From: Sinosporangium siamense
Lineage (GTDB): Bacteria > Actinomycetota > Actinomycetes > Streptosporangiales > Streptosporangiaceae
Reading direction: 5' to 3'
NCBI RefSeq assembly: GCF_016863435.1
Contig: NZ_BOOW01000030.1
Span: 186,001-250,000 of the forward strand
DNA: 64,000 bases
Shown: positions 8,185 to 17,045 of the stretch, one piece after another
Numbering within the stretch: the stretch's first letter is position 1
Layout: the number at the start of each line of letters is the position of its first letter
Position numbers and translations under genes: made by a program
The notes under the pieces: model-generated
Seen by the model: the letters and a program-made list of their open reading frames with translations, nothing else
Databases searched by the model: none
Told to the model about the DNA's origin: nothing

Positions 8185-11073
8185 TCAAAGTAGTGCTTCT
8201 ACCTCGGCCAACGCATCGCCGAGAACTTCCAGGAAAAGATCGCAGTCCGCCTCTGCCAACACCAGCGGAGGTTTGATCTTAAGAACGTTGTCGTCGGGCC
8301 CGTCCGTGGAGATCAGGACTCCACGCGCCTTCACTGCCTCCTTGACCGCAGCCGCTTGCGCGGTGGCGGGCTCCCGGTCGGCAAGGCTGAGCTCGACGCC
8401 GATGAACAGACCTTCTCCGCGAACATCCCCGATCAGCGGATGACGCTGCTGGAGACCGCGGAGCCCCCGCAGGAGCCGCTCACCGCGGTCCCGCGCCTGA
8501 GCTTGGAGGCGCTCGTCGCGGATAACGTCAAGCACAGCCAGTCCCACTTCGGCGGAGACCGGATTGCCGCCGAACGTATTGAAATACTCCATTCCTGTCT
8601 CGAAGGAACGTGCGATTTCCGGCGTGGTCACCACGGCGGCGATCGGGTGGCCGTTACCCATCGGCTTGCCCAGCGTGACAATGTCCGGCACAACATCCTG
8701 CAGCTCAAAGCCCGAGAAGAATCGCCCCACACGTCCAAGGCCCACCTGCACCTCGTCGGCGACGCAAACGCCCCCGCCGCGGCGCACATGCTCGAATGCC
8801 TCACGCAGGTAACCGTCCGGATAGACGATCTGACCGCCGCAGCTCTGCAGCGACTCAGCGAAGAACGCCGCCGGCTTTCGCCCCGTGGCCGTCAGGGCAT
8901 CGATCCGCTCCGCCACTGAGGCGGCGTATCCGCCGGCGAGTTCGCTGTCGCGACCGGCGCGCAGCCCGCCCCGATAAGGGTCGGGCAACTCGCAGATATG
9001 GGTGGTGTCCGGTTTACCGAGCCCACCGCGCCGGTGGAACTTGTATGGACTCAGCGCGATCTGCGAGGTGAGATGCCCATGGTAGGCATGGTCGAGGACC
9101 AGGACGTCCTGCGAGCCGGTATGAGCCGCCGCCAGCCTGAGTGCGAGATCGTTGGCTTCTGAGCCGGAGTTGACGAAGAAGCACACCCGCAGCGGATCGG
9201 GCATCAACTCGATCAGGCGGTGGGCGAGCTCCACGATGGATTCGTGTAGATAGCGCGTGTTGGTGTTAAGCACGGCCGCCTGCCGATGGGCCGCCTCCAC
9301 CACACGCGGATGGCAGTGGCCCACATGGCAGACGTTGTTGACCAGGTCCAGCCACGGCCTGCCGGAGGAGTCATAGAGGTAGGCCCCCTCACCTCGGACG
9401 ATGTGCAAAGGCTCACGGTAGGACAGGCTCAACGACGTGCTGAACGTGCTGCGGCGACGGGCCGCCAGGGCGGAGGCGCCTCTGCGCGGCCGGGTCGCGC
9501 CGCCCCGCGGGTGCCCGAGCAGCAAATTGGGGTCGAGGCTCACGCTGGTCCACAGGTCTGCTTCATCGGGGGACACGATCTCCACCTCCGCCCCTGCGAG
9601 GTGAGTCAGCAGTCGAAGACCGAGGTGTGAGCCGTTGATCGTGCCCAGCGGAGCACCGGCCGCCAGCTCGTCGCCCGGACCGATCGAGTGCGCGGCGAGG
9701 TGCTGGTAGACGGTCCAGAACGGCACGCCGTCGTCGGTGCGATGCTCAAGCAGGACAGACGAACCCGCCTCCGCTTGGCGCACCACGGCGGGCAGAGGAC
9801 ATCTCACGGTGACCGTCTCGCCGGTGTAGAGATCGCACCCCAGGTGGACACCGAGGTCGGACGTCTCACCGTGACGGGTCAGCACCAGCCGCGCCCCCTC
9901 CGGCCGGTCCCGGTCGGTGCGGCCTGCGACGACGGCGCCGCCCACGACCGTGTCATCACCCAGCACACCGCTGGGGCGCGCCGCCCCGGACTGCAGGTGC
10001 CGGCGCACGAGGCGGGCCTGCGGATTGGCCTCGAATCCGACCGCGTCCCGCAGCATGAAGTGGGCGAGATCGGGGTCTGTCCGCGCCGACCGGCGCAGCG
10101 CCCGCGCGACTCCCTGCTGGCTGACCAGCAGGTAGTCATTGCCTGGATCCTTGGCGCGCTGGTAGGCGGCCAGGCAGATGCTCATCGCGAGCCTGGTGCG
10201 CATCAGGTCGAAAAGCACCTCCAGCTCGGCCACATGCAGTGGCGTCACTGAGTCGTAGCCGCGCACCAGCGGCAATACCGCCCGTAGCGGGTCGGCATGC
10301 GGCTGCATCGCGTAGGCGCCGGCCACCGCCACCCCGCAGACACGCGGGCTCCAGACCACGTCGCCGAAGTCGATGAGCCCGGTGACATCCTCGTCACCCA
10401 CCAGGATGTTGAGCTCGTTCGCGTCATTGTGGATGACCTGGTGGGGCAGAGCCGCGAGGCGTGGGGCGACGTGGTCGGCGTAGCGCTCAAACACCTCGGT
10501 CACCAGTGGCCTGAGGTCGTCGGCGACCGCCGGGGCAAGCTCCGCGACCCGCGGCGCGCTGGTCAGATTCCAGACCAGGTCGCGGCGCATCGCCGGGTGT
10601 ACGAAGTCGCGCAGAGCGTGGTCGACCTCCGCCACCCGGCGGCCGAGGCTCCACAACCTCTCCTCCGTCGGGTCGATCTCTGCCCAGGGGCGGCCGTCCA
10701 TCCAGGTCAGGACCCTCGCGATACGCGGGCCGTCAGACCAGTCGACGGTGGCGCGGGAGCGTCCGTCGAGGGTCGCCACGCTCCGGGGGGCGGACGGCGG
10801 GTCGGGTTGTGCCGCCAGGTGCAGCAACGCCGCATCCTGCAGGTCCAGCTCGGCAGGGTCGACGCCGGGTGCGTGAAGCTTGAGAACGTATCGCTCGCCG
10901 TCGGCGCCGACCACCTGAAAGTTGCGGTCGCTTTCCCCGGGGAGCGGCCGCACTCGGCCGTGGAGCCCGTACAACCTGTGCGCGATCTCGGCGGCATCGG
11001 CAATCTGGTCTGGCGAGCTCGAAGTGGTCGCGGGCTGCCTCCCGTCAGCGTGGCCATCGGCGGTACGGGTCAC
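8185..11073 (-). CDS. Three-domain fusion: APH-type kinase, M23-like domain, class III phospho-lyase/aminotransferase
   Basis: About 962 residues. Part 1 (roughly 20-330) is an aminoglycoside-phosphotransferase fold with the catalytic loop [10 protein letters not shown] (His215) and [10 protein letters not shown], as in hydroxylysine kinase relatives. Part 2 (roughly 395-520) resembles an M23/LytM domain: [17 protein letters not shown] then [24 protein letters not shown]. Part 3 (roughly 545-960) is a class III PLP enzyme with the PLP lysine (Lys803) in [16 protein letters not shown], the sequence typical of AGXT2L proteins (ethanolamine-phosphate and 5-phosphohydroxylysine phospho-lyases). 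Start GTG 11073 is preferred over TTG 11091 because GGAGAGGAG lies before it. A kinase plus ammonia-phospho-lyase in one chain implies phosphorylation then elimination of an amino alcohol. The adjacent aminoadipate enzymes favour hydroxylysine; phosphoethanolamine is the alternative. Confidence 0.85.
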   Translation of the reverse strand: MTRTADGHADGRQPATTSSSPDQIADAAEIAHRLYGLHGRVRPLPGESDRNFQVVGADGERYVLKLHAPGVDPAELDLQDAALLHLAAQPDPPSAPRSVATLDGRSRATVDWSDGPRIARVLTWMDGRPWAEIDPTEERLWSLGRRVAEVDHALRDFVHPAMRRDLVWNLTSAPRVAELAPAVADDLRPLVTEVFERYADHVAPRLAALPHQVIHNDANELNILVGDEDVTGLIDFGDVVWSPRVCGVAVAGAYAMQPHADPLRAVLPLVRGYDSVTPLHVAELEVLFDLMRTRLAMSICLAAYQRAKDPGNDYLLVSQQGVARALRRSARTDPDLAHFMLRDAVGFEANPQARLVRRHLQSGAARPSGVLGDDTVVGGAVVAGRTDRDRPEGARLVLTRHGETSDLGVHLGCDLYTGETVTVRCPLPAVVRQAEAGSSVLLEHRTDDGVPFWTVYQHLAAHSIGPGDELAAGAPLGTINGSHLGLRLLTHLAGAEVEIVSPDEADLWTSVSLDPNLLLGHPRGGATRPRRGASALAARRRSTFSTSLSLSYREPLHIVRGEGAYLYDSSGRPWLDLVNNVCHVGHCHPRVVEAAHRQAAVLNTNTRYLHESIVELAHRLIELMPDPLRVCFFVNSGSEANDLALRLAAAHTGSQDVLVLDHAYHGHLTSQIALSPYKFHRRGGLGKPDTTHICELPDPYRGGLRAGRDSELAGGYAASVAERIDALTATGRKPAAFFAESLQSCGGQIVYPDGYLREAFEHVRRGGGVCVADEVQVGLGRVGRFFSGFELQDVVPDIVTLGKPMGNGHPIAAVVTTPEIARSFETGMEYFNTFGGNPVSAEVGLAVLDVIRDERLQAQARDRGERLLRGLRGLQQRHPLIGDVRGEGLFIGVELSLADREPATAQAAAVKEAVKARGVLISTDGPDDNVLKIKPPLVLAEADCDLFLEVLGDALAEVEALL

Positions 11074-11097
11074 GTCATCTCTCCTCTCCAAATATGA

Positions 11098-11113
11098 TCG
11101 AACGCTCGCTCAA
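11098..11113. promoter_or_regulatory. Inverted repeat, candidate TetR operator 2
   Basis: TCGAACGCTCGCTCAA, identical to the element at 8140, lies 25 bases before the GTG of the fusion gene, where it would overlap the promoter. It sits in the 90-base gap behind the TetR gene. The exact 16-base match at two promoters of the same cluster is strong evidence for a shared regulator. Confidence 0.7.
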
Positions 11114-11163
11114 AAAACTGGTTATGTCAAGACCTACGCGCAGGTAAGGCTCAGTCGAATGCT

Positions 11164-11907
11164 TTAGAACCCGTCACGTGGTTCTATGGACAGCTCGATC
11201 CGCTCCAGCAAGAGCTCGGAGTCGGGCATGTTGAGGTCTTGGACCTTCAGCAGGCGACCCTCGTGGTTCGCCCCCATCAATGACAGAGCCATGTCGCCGA
11301 AGCGCTCACAGAGTTGCGGGATGTCCAGTGCGCCATCGGCTCGATACCAGTGTGCGACACCGGTCGCCATTTGCAGTAGCGCCAGGCGTGCGACGTTCCC
11401 GCGATCTTGGAACACACCGTGGCGCACACCGGCTCGCAACGTGTCGGCCCACACCGCCTCGTAGGCGTCGCGCAACCGCTGGACGCCCTCCCGCGCCTCA
11501 CCGGTCAACGCCTGAAACTCGTGGTCGGCGACCTTGGCGGCGCGCGGGTTGCGCGCGTGAAACGCGACGTGCACGGCCATGAGCGCGACGAGACGCTCGG
11601 CCGGGTCGTCGATATCTCGCAGTGTCGCCTCACTGCCGGCGACCAGCGTTTCCATGACGCGACGAGTGACGGCCTCAAGAATTTCATCCTTGGAGGACGC
11701 GTAGTAGTACATCCCCGAGACTGCGACTCCTGCGATCTCCGCAATGTCGCGGATGCCGGTGCCGTGAAAGCCTCGCTCGGAGAAAAGCCAGCAGGCTGCC
11801 CGGAAAAGCTGCATCTCCGTGCGAACCGAGCGCGCGCGGCGGGATGTCTTCGCCTTCATCCGGCCACCGTTGTTGCGGTGGCCGGAAGGCTGGTTGGTGG
11901 TAGCCAT
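11164..11907 (-). CDS. TetR-family transcriptional regulator
   Basis: A 247-residue regulator. The N-terminal HTH reads AACWLFSERGFHGTGIRDIAEIAGVAVSGMYYYASSKDEILEAV, the classic TetR pattern. The C-terminal ligand domain is helical, with HVAFHARNPRAAKVADHEFQALTGEAR, as in regulators that sense acyl-CoA or fatty-acid-like ligands. It has an unusual basic N-terminal tail (GHRNNGGRMKAKTSRRARS) and a C-terminal extension of about 30 residues. It begins 9 bases after the stop of the PTE-family gene, so the two are probably co-transcribed from the promoter carrying the element at 13031. That would make it autoregulated and the likely controller of all three palindromes. Confidence 0.9.
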   Translation of the reverse strand: MATTNQPSGHRNNGGRMKAKTSRRARSVRTEMQLFRAACWLFSERGFHGTGIRDIAEIAGVAVSGMYYYASSKDEILEAVTRRVMETLVAGSEATLRDIDDPAERLVALMAVHVAFHARNPRAAKVADHEFQALTGEAREGVQRLRDAYEAVWADTLRAGVRHGVFQDRGNVARLALLQMATGVAHWYRADGALDIPQLCERFGDMALSLMGANHEGRLLKVQDLNMPDSELLLERIELSIEPRDGF

Positions 11908-11916
11908 AATGCGGGC

Positions 11917-13017
11917 CTACTCCATCGCCAAGGCGGTCGCGGGGTTTGTCACCGTGAGTGCGGTGATCTCGGCTTCCGTCATGCCCATGCGGCGCATCAG
12001 CGGAACAACGTTCTCCAGGATGTGGGTGTAACCAGGGCCACCATAGCGACGAAGGTAGACCTTCTGGCAGATGTCCTGAGCGATCAGCAGGCGGTCTTCG
12101 AACCCTTCCTCTATCAACATTTGTAGCCACTCGACACGTGTGCGGTCGTTGGGTCGCTGCGCGTCGGCATTGAAGGCATAGTAGCTGGACTCTTGACCAA
12201 AAAGATCTAGTTCCAGGTAGCAGCCTGTGGCCGCGAGGTCCAGCAGGTCCTCGGCCCGCCAGAGAGTGCGATCGAGATGAGACATGATCACTCGCCCCGG
12301 GTCGCCGCCCGCCTCCACCACCGTTCGCATGGCTTCCCGAGGTGCCCGAGGGTCGCGGCCGGGATGGATCTGCAGTGGCGCCCCAGATGCCTGCTGTGCG
12401 CGGCAGGCGGCACGCAACACTCTCTCCTCAACGGGATGCACGGGCCAGCTCAACCCGATCTCTCCGATGAGGCCGGCCCGGACCCCGGTGTCGCCGACAC
12501 CGTCACACACATCCGCCACGATTTCCTCGCAGATGGCCTCAGCCGGCGCTTCGTCAAGCCCGCTCGGATGGTAGTCGCGGCAGTAATATCCGCTTCCCAT
12601 GACGATGTGGACGCCGCTGCCACGCGAGACGCGGGCGAGCCCAAGCGGGTCTCGGCCAAGCCCCAGCGGGCTGGAATCCACCACCGCACCTCCGCCCGCC
12701 AGCCGATAGAGGGTGAGTTCCTCGACAGCGTCTTGCTCGGACAGCAGGCGCAGGTTGTCGAGGTTCAAAACCGTGCGCCGGACCCAGTCGTAGTTGTCGA
12801 GGCGCACCGGTTCTGCGACGCGGGCGCGCACCGACGCGGGGAACTCCGGCCGGATGCCGGTCGGCGATGTTGTGCCACCGACCGGCGCCGTCCCCCAGGG
12901 CTGCACGATGGCCGACATGTCGGACAGCACGTGCTCGTGCGGCTGGGTGTGGCCAAGCGCAGACGGCTCGACATCGCCGAGGACTGTACGCACCCGACCC
13001 CGCGATAACTTTTTCAT
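11917..13017 (-). CDS. Phosphotriesterase-family metal-dependent hydrolase
   Basis: A 366-residue (beta/alpha)8 hydrolase of the PTE family. Metal ligands are visible in order: HEH in GHTQPHEHVLSDM, the glutamate of AGLIGEIGLSW where many PTEs have a carboxylated lysine, His in LQIHPGRDP, His in VIMSHLDRT and Asp in LLIAQDICQK. The glutamate variant is typical of PTE-homology proteins and PTER-like enzymes; mammalian PTER is an N-acyltaurine amidase. Lactonase or amide hydrolase activity is therefore more likely than true phosphotriesterase activity. It is co-oriented with the TetR gene 9 bases downstream and has a palindrome just upstream. In this cluster it could deacylate or open a cyclic form of the substrate, which is inference. 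Confidence 0.85.
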   Translation of the reverse strand: MKKLSRGRVRTVLGDVEPSALGHTQPHEHVLSDMSAIVQPWGTAPVGGTTSPTGIRPEFPASVRARVAEPVRLDNYDWVRRTVLNLDNLRLLSEQDAVEELTLYRLAGGGAVVDSSPLGLGRDPLGLARVSRGSGVHIVMGSGYYCRDYHPSGLDEAPAEAICEEIVADVCDGVGDTGVRAGLIGEIGLSWPVHPVEERVLRAACRAQQASGAPLQIHPGRDPRAPREAMRTVVEAGGDPGRVIMSHLDRTLWRAEDLLDLAATGCYLELDLFGQESSYYAFNADAQRPNDRTRVEWLQMLIEEGFEDRLLIAQDICQKVYLRRYGGPGYTHILENVVPLMRRMGMTEAEITALTVTNPATALAME

Positions 13018-13030
13018 CCACCCTAATCTA

Positions 13031-13046
13031 TCGAACGTTTGGTCAA
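13031..13046. promoter_or_regulatory. Inverted repeat, candidate TetR operator 3
   Basis: TCGAACGTTTGGTCAA lies 14 bases before the PTE-TetR start. It shares 13 of 16 bases with the elements at 8140 and 11098, with differences in the centre and right arm. Presence before the operon that encodes the TetR protein suggests autoregulation, with the divergent half perhaps tuned to a weaker site. Confidence 0.6.
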
Positions 13047-13063
13047 AAAAGCAACCATGATCG

Positions 13064-14593
13064 TTAACTGAAGGTGACGTCCTGAGCCAGGGTCAGGTGG
13101 CCCGAATAGTTGACGGTGCTGGTCGCCCTGCGCATGTAGGCCCGCCACGAATCGGAGCCCGACTCCCGTCCGCCACCGGTCTCCTTCTCCCCTCCGAAGG
13201 CTCCACCGATCTCCGCGCCGGATGTTCCGACGTTGACGTTGACGATGCCGCAGTCGGAACCGTCGGCGGCCGTAAAACGCTCCGCCTCCTGAACGTCCCG
13301 GGTGAAAACGCTGGACGACAACCCCTGAGGAACATCGTTGTTCAACGCGATCGCCTCCTCGAAGGTGCGGTAAGTCTGGAGATAGAGAATCGGCGCGAAG
13401 GTCTCCTCCCGCACAATGCCCGACTGGCCGGACACACCGACAATCGCAGGCTCGACGTAGAAAGCGTCCGGCGCCTCATCGGCAAGGCGACGCCCCCCGC
13501 CGACGAGGATTTCGCCCCCCTCGGAACGGGCGGTCTCCAACGCGTCACGCATCGTTTGATACGCCTGCCGTGAGATCAGCGGCCCCACCAGGGTGCCGGC
13601 GTCGAACGGATCTCCAATGGGCAGCGTACGGAACGTCGCGACAAGCCGCTGCATCACAGAGTCGACGACGTCGGTATGGACGATCAGCCGGCGCAGGGTC
13701 GTGCAACGCTGACCCGCCGTTCCCGCCGCCGCGAACACGACAGCGGAGACCGCCAGATCGAGATCGGCCGATGGGGCGACGATCGCGGCGTTGTTGCCGC
13801 CGAGTTCGAGCAGGGACCGGCCGAATCGAGCGGCCACCCTCGGCCCGACCTCCCTGCCCATGCGGACGGAGCCTGTGGCGCTGACAAGAGCCACCCGCCG
13901 GTCGTCGACCAGTCGCTCGCCGATCGCGCGGCCGGCGAGCAGCAAGCGATGGACATCGCGCGGTGCCCCCGTCTCCTCGATCGCCCTGGCGAGCAGCCGA
14001 TCACAGGCCAGCGACGTCAGAGGCGTCAACTCCGAAGGTTTCCAGACCACGGTGTCGCCGCAGACCAGCGCCACAGCGACATTCCACGACCACACCGCGG
14101 CCGGGAAGTTGAACGCGGATATCACCCCGACGACGCCCAGGGGGTGCCAGGTCTCCGACAGCCGATGGCCCGGCCGTTCTGAGGCGATGGTGCGTCCGTA
14201 GAGCTGCCGGGACAGACCGACTGCGAAGTCACAGATGTCGATCATCTCCTGGACCTCGCCGAGCGCCTCCGAACGGATCTTGCCCGTTTCGATAGTGATC
14301 AGCTCGGCCAGATCGCCCTTGTGCACACGCAGAAGCTCGCCGAGCCTTCGCACCAACTCGCCGCGACGAGGCGCGGGCACGGTGCGCCAGGAAAGGAACG
14401 CCTCGTGAGCGGCCTGGACGGTGTCGTCGACCGCGGCCGGGGCGGTGGCCGCGAGATCGAAGAGACGGCCGCCGGTGATCGGCGTCCGCGCCTGCACGCC
14501 ACCGCCCTCCTCCAGCTGGACATCCATCCGGGCCAGCACATCGATCGCGACCTTTCTCAGGTCATCGGTACTGGGCAACACAATCGTGGTCAT
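13064..14593 (-). CDS. amaB: ALDH7-type aldehyde dehydrogenase (L-2-aminoadipate semialdehyde dehydrogenase)
   Basis: A 509-residue NAD(P)-dependent aldehyde dehydrogenase. Key motifs are GVISAFNFPAAVWSWN, the glycine loop SATGSVRMG, the catalytic glutamate in LLELGGNNAAIV and the catalytic cysteine in AGTAGQRCTTLRR. The C-terminus NVNVGTSGAEIGGAFGGEKETGGGRESGSDSW and MRRATSTVNYS, written here in parts, is the ALDH7 (antiquitin/AmaB) signature. The expected reaction is 2-aminoadipate-6-semialdehyde (or its cyclic form) to 2-aminoadipate in lysine-type catabolism. It starts 2 bases after the HglS stop, so the two are one operon under the nearby LysR. The symbol is given by homology to the AmaB role. 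Confidence 0.85.
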   Translation of the reverse strand: MTTIVLPSTDDLRKVAIDVLARMDVQLEEGGGVQARTPITGGRLFDLAATAPAAVDDTVQAAHEAFLSWRTVPAPRRGELVRRLGELLRVHKGDLAELITIETGKIRSEALGEVQEMIDICDFAVGLSRQLYGRTIASERPGHRLSETWHPLGVVGVISAFNFPAAVWSWNVAVALVCGDTVVWKPSELTPLTSLACDRLLARAIEETGAPRDVHRLLLAGRAIGERLVDDRRVALVSATGSVRMGREVGPRVAARFGRSLLELGGNNAAIVAPSADLDLAVSAVVFAAAGTAGQRCTTLRRLIVHTDVVDSVMQRLVATFRTLPIGDPFDAGTLVGPLISRQAYQTMRDALETARSEGGEILVGGGRRLADEAPDAFYVEPAIVGVSGQSGIVREETFAPILYLQTYRTFEEAIALNNDVPQGLSSSVFTRDVQEAERFTAADGSDCGIVNVNVGTSGAEIGGAFGGEKETGGGRESGSDSWRAYMRRATSTVNYSGHLTLAQDVTFS

Positions 14594-14595
14594 TG

Positions 14596-16002
14596 CTACC
14601 TCGAACTCTCCTTGATTTCCGGTAGGCCGAGGGCGGCGGCGACGTCGGCGAGCGACCGTGCCTGCTGCTCCTCATACAGTGCGAACGGGTCGAGAACTTC
14701 CTGCCGCATGGCATCGGCCAGCCTTCCGGCGTCGTAGACGGCCGCCGCCGACTCGTCGTCCTTGGTCCCCTCGCCTGTGAGGTTGGACTGGAAGATTCCT
14801 GCCGCGGATCGTGGCAGGAAGTCCTCGTACACGATAGGTACGGCGTGCACCCAACCGTGGTCGATGAGATCGGCCAGGTCCGCATCCGGCCGCCGCCCGT
14901 CGGGCACGCGATCCCCCGCCGGCCGATAAGTGAAAAAGCCCAGCCCTCGGGCAGCGAGCTCCCGCTCGGTCGCGGGAAACTCGCGCTCCCACAGCGTCCG
15001 CGCGACCTCGGCCCGTTCTTTGGGGGCGGCACCGGCCGCCTCGGCGTCCGCCAAAGCCATCAGTTCGTCGTAGTGTTTCCGGCCGGTGCGGGTCAGTGCG
15101 ATGCCGCGGGCTTCCACTTCGCCAAACCTGACCCGAAGTGCGCCCGCCGTCACCGTGCCGTCCTCCAGGCGCAGCCGCCGAGGCTCGGCCAGCGCGCGGA
15201 AAGAGGTCTGGCGCAACAGCACATCCGGACCACTCCAGCGAGGCGGCCCTTGGATCGCATCGATCATGGTGATGCCTCGATCGGTCATGCGCCGATAGAG
15301 GTCGTCGATGTCGAGCACACGTGGTGTGAGGTGGTTGATGTGTGTGCTCGTCACACCACCGATGTCGGCGGCGACGGCTGAGATCCGTTCGAGGGTTTCG
15401 TACCAGGCCTTGTCGATCGGCTCTGCCGAGAGCGCGAACGCTTGAACGGCAAGGTGGATGAACCGCTTCGCCCGTTCCTCCGGCAGCCCGCCGGCGAGTG
15501 CCGCCTCATCGGCGAGTCGCAGAAGCTCGGGCGGGAAAAGCCGCCGCGCGGCCAGGAAGTTCTCCAGTCGCTGCCTGAGATCTTTGTCGAAGAAACGGCG
15601 GTCGGAAGTGGTGAGCATCGAGGTGAAGACCCGGAAAGGGTTGAAGGCCAACTCACCCGCCTCGACGGGACGAAACGCCGTCGAGACCACTGGCACGGCA
15701 CGGGAGGCGGCCTCCCGAAGGTCGTAGAAGCCCACCGGCCGCATCCCGAGCGCGCTGAAGACCCGGGAGACCTGCTGGAGCTCGTCGGGTGTGCCGACGC
15801 GGATGGCCCCGTGCCGTTCGGCGGTGACCCTGTCAATGGAGCCGAACCGCTCGGCAGCGGCCCCCGCCTGCTGCAGCACATTCTCATTGACCTCGTGGGC
15901 TGTCTCCACGAGTGTCAGATAGGCGGGGACCTCCCGCCCGTACATGTCGGACAGTTGCCGTGCGAACGCCGCACGCATCTGCCCATGCGAGATGAGTTTC
16001 AT
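14596..16002 (-). CDS. hglS: 2-oxoadipate dioxygenase/decarboxylase (DUF1338, HglS-like)
   Basis: About 468 residues of the DUF1338/VOC-like family, whose studied member HglS converts 2-oxoadipate to D-2-hydroxyglutarate using Fe(II) and O2. Conserved elements are RHGAIRVGTPDEL (His64 and Arg68 from the chosen start), THINHLTPRVLDIDD (histidines near 221 and 224), RFGEVEARGIALTRTGRKHYD with a metal-binding glutamate near 295, and VYEDFLPRSAAGIFQSNL. I start at ATG 16002, which has GGAAGG before it, rather than the TTG at 16029. It leads a two-gene operon with the ALDH7 enzyme and is divergent from a LysR gene, placing the end of lysine or hydroxylysine breakdown here. Confidence 0.88.
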   Translation of the reverse strand: MKLISHGQMRAAFARQLSDMYGREVPAYLTLVETAHEVNENVLQQAGAAAERFGSIDRVTAERHGAIRVGTPDELQQVSRVFSALGMRPVGFYDLREAASRAVPVVSTAFRPVEAGELAFNPFRVFTSMLTTSDRRFFDKDLRQRLENFLAARRLFPPELLRLADEAALAGGLPEERAKRFIHLAVQAFALSAEPIDKAWYETLERISAVAADIGGVTSTHINHLTPRVLDIDDLYRRMTDRGITMIDAIQGPPRWSGPDVLLRQTSFRALAEPRRLRLEDGTVTAGALRVRFGEVEARGIALTRTGRKHYDELMALADAEAAGAAPKERAEVARTLWEREFPATERELAARGLGFFTYRPAGDRVPDGRRPDADLADLIDHGWVHAVPIVYEDFLPRSAAGIFQSNLTGEGTKDDESAAAVYDAGRLADAMRQEVLDPFALYEEQQARSLADVAAALGLPEIKESSR

Positions 16003-16092
16003 TAGGTCGCCTTCCGATGCCCGGTCCAACGATGAGGGCCGAGCATGTGAATCGCCAAGCCCCAGCAGGCCGACACATTCCTGGTCACTGAG

Positions 16093-16105
16093 TAAGCGAT
16101 GCTTA
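16093..16105. promoter_or_regulatory. LysR-type T-N11-A site
   Basis: TAAGCGATGCTTA is a perfect inverted repeat (five-base arms, three-base centre) that fits the T-N11-A rule for LysR operators. It lies in the 113-base divergent gap, 10 bases before the LysR start and 90 bases before hglS. That is the right place for autorepression of the regulator and activation of the hglS-amaB operon. Confidence 0.6.
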
Positions 16106-16115
16106 TGCTGGTGCT

Positions 16116-17021
16116 ATGCTCAGGCCCTCGCATCTGGTCACCCTTCGAGAGGTGTGCAGAACCGGATCTTTCGCACTCGCGGCGCGCTCACTTGGCTATA
16201 CGGCTTCCGCTGTCTCCCAGCAAATGGTGCTGCTGGAGAAGGACACCGGACTTGTCCTGTTCGAGCGCGGAGCCCGCGGTGTGCGCGTCACCTCCGCGGC
16301 CCGGCGCCTGATGGAATTGAGCCGACGCGTCCTGGCGGATCTAGACGACCTCGGCCATGAAGTGCGTGAACTGGCCTCGGGCAGCAGCGGGCGACTCCGT
16401 TTGGGCAGTTTCCCTACGGCCAGCGTGCGGCTGGTGCCTACAGCGCTGTCGAGGTTCACGCATCGATATCCTCGGGCTCAGATCTTCTTGGAGGAAGGCG
16501 AACCTGACGAACTGATCCACATGCTGGTGGAAGGCTCGCTCGACCTTGCCATTGTGTATGAATACGCGCTCGTCCCGCAGAGGTGGCCCGACGGGATCGC
16601 CGAACACGACCTGCTCAAAGAAGACCTGCTCCTTCTACGGCTGGGAGACAAGGAACCCGATCGGCCTCCCGAACTCTCGACGCTTGCCGGAGAGCGCTGG
16701 ATCACCAGCCGCGAGGGCACAGGCGGTGCACTGTCGCTGACCAGGCTCTGCGCGGAAGCCGGATTCACGCCCACGGTGGCCTTCCGAAGCAACAACTACG
16801 ACGTCGTACGGCATCTGGTCGCCGCCGGCCTGGGAGTGGCGATTGTGCCCGCCCTCAGCCATGTGCATGACGACCGCATCCTGGCGACCTCACTGGAATC
16901 GGCCTCCGCCTGCAGGAGAGTCGTGGCCTTGCATCGAGAGGCCAACAGCAACCCTCTACTCGACGACGCCCTGACGACGCTCCGCGATGTCGTCCGGACG
17001 CGTGTTCATCTCAAGATCTGA
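16116..17021 (+). CDS. LysR-family transcriptional regulator
   Basis: A 301-residue LysR protein. The N-terminal winged helix reads LVTLREVCRTGSFALAARSLGYTASAVSQQMVLLEKDTGLVLFER, followed by a linker and a periplasmic-binding-like effector domain (SGRLRLGSFPTASVRLVPTALSRF, then GSLDLAIVYEY). It is divergent from hglS with a T-N11-A palindrome between them. The co-inducer is probably an intermediate of the aminoadipate or oxoadipate route, which is inference. This actinobacterial LysR group is broad, so the sequence alone does not tell the ligand. Confidence 0.9.
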   Translation: MLRPSHLVTLREVCRTGSFALAARSLGYTASAVSQQMVLLEKDTGLVLFERGARGVRVTSAARRLMELSRRVLADLDDLGHEVRELASGSSGRLRLGSFPTASVRLVPTALSRFTHRYPRAQIFLEEGEPDELIHMLVEGSLDLAIVYEYALVPQRWPDGIAEHDLLKEDLLLLRLGDKEPDRPPELSTLAGERWITSREGTGGALSLTRLCAEAGFTPTVAFRSNNYDVVRHLVAAGLGVAIVPALSHVHDDRILATSLESASACRRVVALHREANSNPLLDDALTTLRDVVRTRVHLKI

Positions 17022-17045
17022 GCGCGTCGGTGGAGTCGCGATCGT

